A stretch of 64,000 nucleotides of DNA from the NCBI RefSeq assembly GCF_003688595.1, contig NZ_RCWT01000009.1, forward strand, positions 124,001 to 188,000, written 5' to 3'. Under the pieces are notes generated by a model. It was not told the DNA's origin. It saw only the letters and a program-made list of their open reading frames with translations, and did not search any database. The position numbers and the translations under genes are program-made. This DNA is from Sphingomonas sp. PP-F2F-G114-C0414. Its GTDB lineage: Bacteria; Pseudomonadota; Alphaproteobacteria; Sphingomonadales; Sphingomonadaceae. This document shows, piece after piece, positions 56,420 through 64,000 of this stretch (its first letter is position 1; each line of letters begins with the position of its first letter).

Positions 56420-59106
56420 TGCGCGATTGCGCCTCCACCCTGCCGTCATCCCAGCGGACGCTGGGATCCAGAGTTACGGACGCCGCCGCCCTTGGCTCTG
56501 GATCCTGGGTCGAGCCCAGGATGACGGAGGGGGGGAGAGGGCGCCTCTCGACCAGGCTTGCCCGGCTTGCCTTCGCTCCCGGCCTGTTGCTCGCGTCGTC
56601 AGCGCTTGCCCAAACTGTCGATCCGGCGGTGCGGGGCATGACCCTCGACGAGAAGGCGGCGCAGTTGCAGAGCGTCGCGCCGGCGATCCCGCGGCTGAAT
56701 TTGCCCGCCTATGATTACTGGAACGAGGGGCTGCACGGGCTCGCGCGCAACGGCGTGGCGACGGTGTTTCCGCAGGCGATCGGCCTTGCTGCGACGTGGG
56801 ACGAGGCGCTGCTCAGGCGCGTCGGCGACGTCGTGTCGACCGAGGCGCGCGCGAAGTCGAACGCGCTGCCGGCGGGCGACCGCGAACGCTATCAGGGGCT
56901 GACGATCTGGTCGCCCAACATCAACATCTTCCGCGATCCGCGCTGGGGGCGTGGGCAGGAGACCTATGGCGAGGACCCGTATCTGACGGGCAGGCTCGGC
57001 GTCGCGTTCATCGGCGGGTTGCAGGGGCCCGACCTCGCGCACCCGAAGGTCATCGCCACGCCGAAGCATCTCGCCGCGCACAGCGGACCCGAGGCGGGGC
57101 GCGACGGGTTCGACGTCGACATCTCGCCGCACGACCGCGAGGCCACGTTCCTGCCCGCGTTCCGGCTTGCGCTGACCGAGGGCAAGGCGCTGTCGACGAT
57201 GTGCGCGTACAACGCGATCCACGGGGTGCCGGTGTGTGCGTCGGAGCCGTTGCTGACCGAAACGGTGCGGAAGCAATGGGGCTTCAAAGGGCTGATCGTG
57301 TCCGACTGCGATGCGGTCGGGAATATCTCGAACTACCATTATTATCGACCCGATACTGCGAGCGGATCGGCGGCGGCGATTGCCGCTGGCATGGATTTCA
57401 ACTGCGGGAAGACCTACGCGGCGCTCGGCGATGCGGTGCGGCGGGGGCTGGTGCCCGAGGCGACGCTCGACATGAGTTTGACGCGGACGTTCGCGGTGCG
57501 GCGGATGCTCGGCGGCGCGTTCGGCGCGACGAGCCCGTGGGACAGGATCAAGCCGACCGAGTTCGACACGCCTGCGCACCGCGCGCTGGCGCTGGAGGCG
57601 GCGCGGAAGGCGATGGTGCTGGTCCAGAACAACGGCGTGCTGCCGCTGAAGCCGTCGGCGAAGATCGCGGTGATCGGGCCGAATGCGGACAGCGTCGACG
57701 TGCTGGAGGCGAATTATCACGGTACCGCGGGGGCGCCGATCACGCCACTGGCGGCGCTGCGCACATCGTTCGGGGGCGTTCGGTATGCGCAAGGATCGAG
57801 CATCGCCGAGGGCGTGCCCGTGCCGGTGCCCGACACTGCGCTGTCGCTGCGTGGCGAGTATTTCCGAGCGAGCGATTTCACCGGCACGTCGGTGGTACGC
57901 GCCGACCGGCTGATCGACTTTGACTGGGACCGCACCGCGCCTGCGCCGGGGATCGACCCGGCCGCATTTTCGGTGCGCTGGACGGGTACGATCACCGCGC
58001 CGGCGGCGGGTGACTATGTGTTCCGGCTCGACGTGCCGCGCTGTTTCGACTGCAAGGGGCATGATCCGTCGCGGTTGTGGATCGACGGGAAGCCGGTCGC
58101 CGATGACGACGGCGGCGGCAAGAATGTCGAGGCGGCGGTGACGCTGGCCGCCGGCCCACACGCGATCCGTGTCGAGCTTGCGCATAGCGGTGAGGATCAG
58201 GGGCTACGGCTGACCTGGACCGCGCCGGCCGATGCGCAGGTTGCGGAGGCGGTCGCCGCGGCGAAGGATGCCGATGCGATCGTCGCGTTCGTCGGCCTAT
58301 CGCCCGCGGTCGAGGGCGAGGCGTTGCAGATCGAGGTCGCCGGGTTCTCGGGCGGCGATCGGACCGATATCGGGCTCCCGGCCGCGCAGGTGAAGTTGCT
58401 CGAAGCGGCCAAGGCGACCGGCAAGCCGCTGGTGGTCGTGCTGATGACCGGCAGCGCGGTGGCGATGACCTGGGCGAAGGCGCATGCCGATGCGATCCTG
58501 GTCGGCTGGTATCCGGGGCAGGCTGGCGGGCAGGCAATCGCCGATACGCTGGTTGGCAAGAGCAATCCGGGCGGGCGACTGCCGGTGACGTTCTACGCGA
58601 AGACGCGCGATCTGCCCGCGTTCATCGACTACAACATGCGCGAGCGGACGTATCGCTACTTCACCGGCACGCCGCTCTGGGGCTTCGGACACGGGCTGAG
58701 CTATACGCAGTTCGCCTATGCCGCACCCAAACTCGCGCGCACCACGATTACGGCGGGGGAGAGCTTCACCGTCGAGGTGCCGGTGCGCAATACTGGCAAG
58801 GTTGCGGGCGACGAAGTGGTGCAGGCGTATCTCGTGCCGCCCGAGCCGACGGTAAAGCCGCGCTTCAACGATCCCGTGCTGCAACGTCAGCTGGTCGGGT
58901 TCAGGCGCCAGACAGTGAAGCCGGGGCAAACGGCACGCGTGGCATTTACGATCGATCCTCGCGGCATGAGCAGCGTCGATGCGGCGGGAACGCGTCGCGT
59001 CGTACCGGGCGAATACCGGCTGCATATCGGTGGCGGCCAGCCCGGCGACGGGCCGGGTGTCGATACCGTCTTCACCGTGACGGGAACGCAGGATTTGCCG
59101 AAATGA
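56419..59106 (+). CDS. Exported GH3 glycosidase with PA14 domain (beta-xylosidase-like)
   Basis: 895 residues. GH3 N-terminal barrel with PAYDYWNEGLHGLARNG, DPRWGRGQETYGEDPYLTGR, ATPKHLAAHSGPE and nucleophile Asp 296 in GLIVSDCDAVG; C-terminal alpha/beta domain (KAMVLVQNNGVLPLK) interrupted by a PA14-like insertion (about 465-595) and closed by a fibronectin-like domain. AYNAIHGVPVCAS and VSDCDAV resemble plant and bacterial beta-xylosidases. Residues 9-37 are encoded by a palindromic repeat; the true signal peptide starts around Met 35 (RLARLAFAPGLLLASSALAQ). Start at 56419 overlaps the mannosidase stop. Confidence 0.9.
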   Translation: MRDCASTLPSSQRTLGSRVTDAAALGSGSWVEPRMTEGGRGRLSTRLARLAFAPGLLLASSALAQTVDPAVRGMTLDEKAAQLQSVAPAIPRLNLPAYDYWNEGLHGLARNGVATVFPQAIGLAATWDEALLRRVGDVVSTEARAKSNALPAGDRERYQGLTIWSPNINIFRDPRWGRGQETYGEDPYLTGRLGVAFIGGLQGPDLAHPKVIATPKHLAAHSGPEAGRDGFDVDISPHDREATFLPAFRLALTEGKALSTMCAYNAIHGVPVCASEPLLTETVRKQWGFKGLIVSDCDAVGNISNYHYYRPDTASGSAAAIAAGMDFNCGKTYAALGDAVRRGLVPEATLDMSLTRTFAVRRMLGGAFGATSPWDRIKPTEFDTPAHRALALEAARKAMVLVQNNGVLPLKPSAKIAVIGPNADSVDVLEANYHGTAGAPITPLAALRTSFGGVRYAQGSSIAEGVPVPVPDTALSLRGEYFRASDFTGTSVVRADRLIDFDWDRTAPAPGIDPAAFSVRWTGTITAPAAGDYVFRLDVPRCFDCKGHDPSRLWIDGKPVADDDGGGKNVEAAVTLAAGPHAIRVELAHSGEDQGLRLTWTAPADAQVAEAVAAAKDADAIVAFVGLSPAVEGEALQIEVAGFSGGDRTDIGLPAAQVKLLEAAKATGKPLVVVLMTGSAVAMTWAKAHADAILVGWYPGQAGGQAIADTLVGKSNPGGRLPVTFYAKTRDLPAFIDYNMRERTYRYFTGTPLWGFGHGLSYTQFAYAAPKLARTTITAGESFTVEVPVRNTGKVAGDEVVQAYLVPPEPTVKPRFNDPVLQRQLVGFRRQTVKPGQTARVAFTIDPRGMSSVDAAGTRRVVPGEYRLHIGGGQPGDGPGVDTVFTVTGTQDLPK
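56443..56527. repeat. Palindromic element, family A, inside the GH3 gene
   Basis: 85 bp with inverted arms CCGTCATCCCAGCGGACGCT and the complement ending in GGATGACGG, the family at 27192 and 30193. It falls 24 bases into the reading frame, just before the signal peptide core, and leaves the frame open. Confidence 0.85.
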
Positions 59107-60536
59107 TCGATCGCCGGATGCTGATTGCCGGTGCTGCGGCACTCGGGTTCGCGGGACCGCTGCGGGCGGCCGCGCCGTCGTTCGTCAGCAAGCGCCCGAA
59201 GCTTGGCGATCGTCGCTACACCAGTCGCGCGGTCGAGGCGGAGATCGCGCGCGTGTCGGCGAAGATCGGCGATCCCGAACTCGCCTGGATGTTCGGCAAT
59301 TGCTACCCGAACACGCTCGACACGACGGTGTTCATGGGCGCGGTCGACGGCAAGCCCGATGCGTTCGTGATCACCGGCGACATCGACTGCATGTGGCTGC
59401 GCGATAGCTCGGCGCAGGTCCATCCGTATTTGCCGCTGGCGAAGCGCGACCCGGCGTTGCGGATGCTGTTCCGTGGACTGATCGCGCGGCAGGCGCGGTG
59501 CATTCTGATCGATCCGTACGCCAACGCGTTCATGCACGACCCCTCGGCGAAGACCAATCTGAGCTGGTCGCTGACCGACGACACGGTGATGAAGCCGGGC
59601 GTCGGCGAGCGCAAATGGGAGGTGGATTCGCTCTGCTACCCAATGTGGATCGCGCACGCCTATTGGCAGGCGACCGGCGACACCGTGCCGTTTGGCGCGC
59701 TGTGGGCGGACGGCGCGCGCGCGTCGATCCGGACGTTCCGCGAGCAACAGCGCAAGGACGGGCCGGGACCGTATCGCTTTCGTCGGTCGTCGCCGATCGT
59801 CGGCGAGAGCATGGCGCTGGACGGCTACGGCCCGCCATCGCGACCGGTCGGGCTGATCCATTGCGGGTTCCGGCCTTCGGACGATGCGTGCGTGCTCCCG
59901 TTCCTGATCCCGTCGAACATCTTCGCGGTCCGTGCGCTGCGCCAGTTGGCGGAACTCGCGACGCGCGCACGGCCCGACGCGGCGCTGGCGGCGGATGCGT
60001 CTGCGCTGGCGGACGAGGTCGAGGCGGCGTTGCGGCTGCACGGGCTGACCAAGGGGCCGGACGGTCAGCCGGTCTGGGCGTATGAGGTCGATGGCTATGG
60101 CAACGCGATCTTCATGGACGACGCCAACGTACCGAGCCTCTCGGGGCTCGCCTATCTCGGTGCGGTGAAGGCCGACGATCCGCTCTGGCGACGCACCGCG
60201 GCACGTGCGTGGAGCAAGGACAACGCGTATTTCTTCACCGGCAAGGCGGCGGAGGGGATCGGCAGTCCGCATACGGGCTTGCGCGAGATCTGGCCGATGT
60301 CGATCGTGATGCACGCGTTGAACGCGCTCGCGACCGGTGACGACGCGACCGTAGTACGCTCGCTGGCGGCGCTGAAGACGACGCATGGCGGCACCGGGTT
60401 CATGCACGAATCCTTCAACCAGGACGACGGCGCGAAGTTCACGCGGTCGTGGTTCGCCTGGGCCAACGGGCTGTTCGGCGAACTGGTCGTCGACATTGCC
60501 GCCAAACGTTCCGCCCTTCTCGGAGTCCGCGCATGA
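59103..60536 (+). CDS. Exported GH125 exo-alpha-1,6-mannosidase
   Basis: 477 residues. Twin-arginine-type signal MIDRRMLIAGAAALGFAGPL. Family GH125 motifs (formerly DUF1237): NTLDTTVFMG, ITGDIDCMWLRDSSAQVHPY, IDPYANAFMHDPS, YEVDGYGNAIFMDDANVPSL and GGTGFMHESFNQDD. GH125 enzymes are metal-independent exo-alpha-1,6-mannosidases and remove the alpha-1,6 arm of N-glycans. Starts ATGA-overlapped with the GH3 gene and ends in the same way on the GH92 gene. Confidence 0.92.
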   Translation: MIDRRMLIAGAAALGFAGPLRAAAPSFVSKRPKLGDRRYTSRAVEAEIARVSAKIGDPELAWMFGNCYPNTLDTTVFMGAVDGKPDAFVITGDIDCMWLRDSSAQVHPYLPLAKRDPALRMLFRGLIARQARCILIDPYANAFMHDPSAKTNLSWSLTDDTVMKPGVGERKWEVDSLCYPMWIAHAYWQATGDTVPFGALWADGARASIRTFREQQRKDGPGPYRFRRSSPIVGESMALDGYGPPSRPVGLIHCGFRPSDDACVLPFLIPSNIFAVRALRQLAELATRARPDAALAADASALADEVEAALRLHGLTKGPDGQPVWAYEVDGYGNAIFMDDANVPSLSGLAYLGAVKADDPLWRRTAARAWSKDNAYFFTGKAAEGIGSPHTGLREIWPMSIVMHALNALATGDDATVVRSLAALKTTHGGTGFMHESFNQDDGAKFTRSWFAWANGLFGELVVDIAAKRSALLGVRA

Positions 60537-62845
60537 TCACTCGCCGCATGCTCCTCGCCGGGACCGGCGCGCTCGCGCTCACCGCGCGCGCAACCTTTGC
60601 CGCTGCGCCGCGCGGGCAAGCGACCGCGCCCGACCTGTTCGTCGGCACCGGCGGCCACGGCCATACCTATCCCGGTGCTACCTTGCCGTTCGGGATGGTG
60701 CAGCTCAGCCCCGATACCGATGTCGAGCGCTGGGATGCGTGCTCGGGCTATCACCGCACCGACACGTCGATCATCGGGTTCAGCCACACGCATCTGTCGG
60801 GCACCGGGATCGGCGACATGCTCGACGTGCTGGTGGTGCCGACGCGCGGCCCGGTCCAGCTGACTCCGGGCACGCTCGAAGATCCCGGTGCGGGCTATCG
60901 CCAGCGGTTTTCCGACGAACATGCGGAACCCGGTTACTACCGTGTGGCGCTGGAAACGGGTGTCCGCGCGGAACTCACCGTCACCGAGCGGACCGGCATT
61001 CAGCGCCATGTCTTCCCGCGCGGCGCGGGGCATGTCCTGATCGATATGTCGCACCTGATCCTCGACGAGTCCGACCGGGGCGTGCTGATCGACGAGGCGT
61101 CGCTGGCGATCGACGACAGCGGTACGCTGACCGGCAGCCGCCGCGTGTTCCGCTGGGCCAAGGGCCGCCGCATCCACTTCGCGATGCAGGTGTCGCGCAA
61201 GCCCGACCGCATCATCTTCTACGGCGATGGCGACGTCGCGCAGGCTGACGGCGCACGCGGCGTCGCGGGCAAGCGCGTGAAGGCGGTGCTGCACTATGAC
61301 GACGCCGGTGCCGCGCCGATCGTGATCCGCACCGGCATCTCCGGGGTCGACGTCGCCGGCGCGCGCGCGAACCTGGCCGCCGAGGCACGGCACTGGGACT
61401 TCGACCGGTACCATGCGCAGGCCGCCAAGCGCTGGGCCCCGGCGCTCGACGCGGTCACCGTCGAGGGCGGGACGCCGGCGCAGCGCACGATCATGGCAAG
61501 CGCGCTGTATCACGCGCAGCTTGCGCCGACGCTGTTCTCCGATGTCGACGGGCGGTATCTCGGTCTCGACAAACAGGTGCACAGGCTGTCGGGCAAGGAG
61601 CGCGCGTACAGCACCTATTCGATGTGGGACACGTACCGCGCGCTGCATCCGCTGCTGACGTTGATCGAGCCCAAGCGGACCGCCGAGCTGGTCGGCGACC
61701 TGATCCGCCAGACGCAGCAGAGCCGCTATGGCCCGCCCGTCTGGCCGCTTCAGGGGATCGAAACCGGGTGCATGATCGGCTGGCATTCGGTGTCGGTGAT
61801 GGCCGAGGCCCGCGCGAAGGGCGTGCGCGCCGATTATGCGGCGGCGTGGCCGAACGTGCGTCGGCGTTCGTTCGATTTCACGATGCCGGATCTCGACAAC
61901 AGCCTCGGGATCGAACCCTATGATACGATCGGCTATGTTCCCGCCGACAAGGTGTTCGAGGGGGTCTCGCGTACGCTCGAATATGCGTATGACGATTACG
62001 CCTCGGCGCACCTGGCCGATGCGGCGGGAGCGACCGCCGATGCCGCACGACTGCGCAAGCGCAGCGGCAATTGGCGGAACGTGTTCGACAGCACGATCAA
62101 TTTCGCGCGACCCAAGCGCGAAGACGGGACATGGATCGAACCGTATGATCCCGTCGCGCTCGGCCATTCCGCGACGTGGCGTGACTATACCGAGAGCAAT
62201 AGCTGGCAGGCGACGTTCCTCAACCAGCACGACGTCTACGGCTTGATCGCGGCGATGGGCGGCGATGCGAAGTTCGAGGCCAAGCTCGACGGCCTGTTCA
62301 CCGCGTCGTCGGTCCTGCCGAAGGATGCGCCGCCCGACATCAGCGGGCTGGTCGGTCAGTATGCCCACGGCAACGAACCCAGCCATCACGTCGCGTATAT
62401 GTACGCGTATTGCGGCGCGGCCTGGAAGACGCAGGCCATGGTCCGCCGGCTGCTGACCGAGATGTACAAGGACGCGCCCGACGGCATCATCGGCAACGAC
62501 GATTGCGGTCAGATGAGCGCGTGGTTCGTGCTGAGCGCGCTCGGGCTGTATCCGGTCGATCCGGTGAGCGCGAACTATGTGCTGGGCTCGCCGCTGTTCG
62601 ATCGGGCCGAGATGCGCGTCGGCAACGGCAGGACGCTGGTCGTCGAGGCGCGCGGCAATGCGCCCGACCGGCCGTATGTCCAGTCGGTGACGTGGAACCG
62701 CAAGCCCTGGACCAGAAGCTGGATCACGCATGCCGATATCGTTCGCGGCGGGCGGCTCGTGTTCGAGATGAGCGACAAGCCCAACCGCAATTTTGGCCGC
62801 GCGCCCGCCGATCGGCCGCCAGCAACCACCGGAGTTTCGCGATGA
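60533..62845 (+). CDS. Exported GH92 alpha-1,2-mannosidase
   Basis: 770 residues. Tat-like signal MITRRMLLAGTGALALTARA. GH92 motifs: FVGTGGHGHTYPGATLPFGM, SGYHRTDTSIIGFSHTHLSG, YSMWDTYRALHPLLTL, YTESNSWQATFLNQHDV, GNEPSHHVAYMYAY (Glu 615) and GNDDCGQMSAWFVLSALGLY. These are calcium-dependent inverting exo-alpha-mannosidases, mostly alpha-1,2 on high-mannose N-glycans. Coupled to both neighbours by ATGA overlaps. Confidence 0.95.
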   Translation: MITRRMLLAGTGALALTARATFAAAPRGQATAPDLFVGTGGHGHTYPGATLPFGMVQLSPDTDVERWDACSGYHRTDTSIIGFSHTHLSGTGIGDMLDVLVVPTRGPVQLTPGTLEDPGAGYRQRFSDEHAEPGYYRVALETGVRAELTVTERTGIQRHVFPRGAGHVLIDMSHLILDESDRGVLIDEASLAIDDSGTLTGSRRVFRWAKGRRIHFAMQVSRKPDRIIFYGDGDVAQADGARGVAGKRVKAVLHYDDAGAAPIVIRTGISGVDVAGARANLAAEARHWDFDRYHAQAAKRWAPALDAVTVEGGTPAQRTIMASALYHAQLAPTLFSDVDGRYLGLDKQVHRLSGKERAYSTYSMWDTYRALHPLLTLIEPKRTAELVGDLIRQTQQSRYGPPVWPLQGIETGCMIGWHSVSVMAEARAKGVRADYAAAWPNVRRRSFDFTMPDLDNSLGIEPYDTIGYVPADKVFEGVSRTLEYAYDDYASAHLADAAGATADAARLRKRSGNWRNVFDSTINFARPKREDGTWIEPYDPVALGHSATWRDYTESNSWQATFLNQHDVYGLIAAMGGDAKFEAKLDGLFTASSVLPKDAPPDISGLVGQYAHGNEPSHHVAYMYAYCGAAWKTQAMVRRLLTEMYKDAPDGIIGNDDCGQMSAWFVLSALGLYPVDPVSANYVLGSPLFDRAEMRVGNGRTLVVEARGNAPDRPYVQSVTWNRKPWTRSWITHADIVRGGRLVFEMSDKPNRNFGRAPADRPPATTGVSR

Positions 62846-64000
62846 CGTTAGACCTGAACCGCCGCGCGTTGATCGCCGGTACGCTCGCTACTGCTGCGGC
62901 TGGCCGGGCCAGTGCGGCGGCTCCGGTCGGTGCACCCGCCCCGTGGGGCGCGACGCCGAGCGTCCGCCAGCTCGCGTGGCACAAGCGCGAGCGCTACGGC
63001 TTCGTCCACTTTACGCTGAACACCTGGACCGACAAGGAATGGGGCTATGGCGACGAGGACCCGAAGCTGTTCGACCCGACCGCGTTCGACCCCGACCAGA
63101 TCGTCGCGGCGGCGAAAAGCGCGGGGCTGACCGGGCTCGTCCTGACCGCCAAGCATCATGACGGCTTCTGCCTCTGGCCCACAAAGCTCACCGAGCATTG
63201 CATCCGCAACAGTCCATACAAAGGCGGCAAGGGCGATATCGTTCGCGAAATGGGCGACGCGTGCCGGCGCGGCGGGATCTCCTACGGCCTCTATCTGTCG
63301 CCGTGGGATCGCAACCGTGCCGACTATGGGAAGCCGTCGTATGTCGAGTATTTCCGCGCGCAGCTGACCGATCTCTGCACCAATTACGGCGAGCTGTTTG
63401 AAGTGTGGTTCGATGGCGCGAACGGCGGCGACGGCTATTATGGCGGCGCGCGCGAGGCGCGGAAGATCGATGCGCCGAAATATTACAACTGGCCGTCGAT
63501 CATCGCGCTGGTCCACAAATTGCAGCCGATGGCGTGTACCTTCGATCCGCTCGGCGCGGATATCCGTTGGGTGGGCAACGAGGACGGCCACGCAGGCGAT
63601 CCCTGCTGGCCGACGATGCCGAACCATCCCTATGTCCAGTCCGAGGGCAATTCGGGCGTGCGCGGGGCGCCGCTATGGTGGCCGGCGGAGACCAATACGT
63701 CGATTCGTCCCGGCTGGTTCTATCATGCCGACGAGGACCTGCAGGTGAAGTCGCCGCAGCGGTTGATGCAGTTCCACGACGAGTCGGTCGGGCGCGGCAC
63801 CAACATGATGCTCAACCTGCCGCCCGATCGCCGGGGGCTGATCGCGGAGCCCGATCTCGCGTCGTTGAAGTCGTTCGGCGATGCGTTGCGGGCAAGCTTC
63901 AAGACCGATCTGGCGAAGGGCGCGGTGGCGACGGCCTCGTCGGTGCGCGGGCGCCAGTTTGCGGCGGCAAACGTGCTCGACGGCAATCGCGACACCTATT
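62842..64000 (+). CDS. Exported alpha-L-fucosidase (GH29), 3' end beyond window
   Basis: 386 residues are visible and the frame is still open at the window end. Tat-like signal MTLDLNRRALIAGTLATAAA. GH29 motifs: YGFVHFTLNTWTDKEWGYGD, LTAKHHDGFCLWPTK, GLYLSPWDRN and the nucleophile Asp 191 in FEVWFDGANGG; a C-terminal beta domain begins near residue 370 (discoidin-like ASSVRGRQFAAANVLDGNRD). It would remove core or antennary fucose. The ATG overlaps the GH92 stop (ATGA), so it is the seventh coupled glycosidase. Confidence 0.93.
   Translation, partial: MTLDLNRRALIAGTLATAAAGRASAAAPVGAPAPWGATPSVRQLAWHKRERYGFVHFTLNTWTDKEWGYGDEDPKLFDPTAFDPDQIVAAAKSAGLTGLVLTAKHHDGFCLWPTKLTEHCIRNSPYKGGKGDIVREMGDACRRGGISYGLYLSPWDRNRADYGKPSYVEYFRAQLTDLCTNYGELFEVWFDGANGGDGYYGGAREARKIDAPKYYNWPSIIALVHKLQPMACTFDPLGADIRWVGNEDGHAGDPCWPTMPNHPYVQSEGNSGVRGAPLWWPAETNTSIRPGWFYHADEDLQVKSPQRLMQFHDESVGRGTNMMLNLPPDRRGLIAEPDLASLKSFGDALRASFKTDLAKGAVATASSVRGRQFAAANVLDGNRDTY

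Overview
This 64 kb window is high-GC alphaproteobacterial chromosome, most probably Sphingomonas or a close relative (Sphingomonadaceae). The reasons are three large TonB-dependent receptors of the sphingomonad type (signal peptide followed by an IVVTG box), an egtBD pair, HIG1 and PduO-type adenosyltransferase genes side by side, a sphingomonad-like 45-residue basic protein, and dense packing with ATGA/TGATG gene overlaps. No rRNA, CRISPR array, transposase, integrase or prophage gene is visible. One tRNA gene (Thr, anticodon GGT) is present.

Layout. 1-1319: a truncated small-molecule kinase translationally coupled to a PnuC vitamin transporter. 1302-4258: two tandem secreted DUF4139 proteins on the minus strand. 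4485-9488: an operon of TonB receptor, secreted phosphoinositide-type phospholipase C and secreted histidine acid phosphatase, which looks like a system that releases phosphate or inositol from inositol phospholipids or phytate. 9485-13611: a NAPE-PLD-like metallo-hydrolase and a second TonB receptor that lacks a normal start codon. 13800-33196: mostly housekeeping genes, including a DJ-1/PfpI protein, ClC channel, exported methyltransferase, tRNA-Thr, aminopeptidase P, chemoreceptor, oligopeptidase B, PEP carboxylase, HNH nuclease, glutamyl-Q tRNA synthetase, cobalamin adenosyltransferase and ergothioneine genes. 33200-36600: a patch of lower GC with a tandem TonB-C-like protein, an esterase and a solitary trpC.

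37845-64000 is the most striking part. A minus-strand operon (gntR, SIS-type glucosamine-6-P deaminase, nagA, an EIIA-HPr-EI fusion, nagE) encodes a complete phosphotransferase route for N-acetylglucosamine. Across a shared 376-bp region and cutC, a plus-strand operon encodes a TonB receptor followed by seven coupled exported glycosidases: GH2, GH20 beta-N-acetylhexosaminidase, GH2 beta-mannosidase, GH3, GH125 alpha-1,6-mannosidase, GH92 alpha-1,2-mannosidase and GH29 alpha-L-fucosidase (cut by the window edge). The enzyme set matches stepwise dismantling of N-linked glycans, with the released GlcNAc imported and phosphorylated by the dedicated PTS.

The window also carries about nine short palindromic elements in three sequence families. 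Two of them lie inside reading frames that remain open: one in the linker of the PTS fusion protein and one in the signal-peptide region of the GH3 enzyme. A third supplies the C-terminus of a thioesterase.
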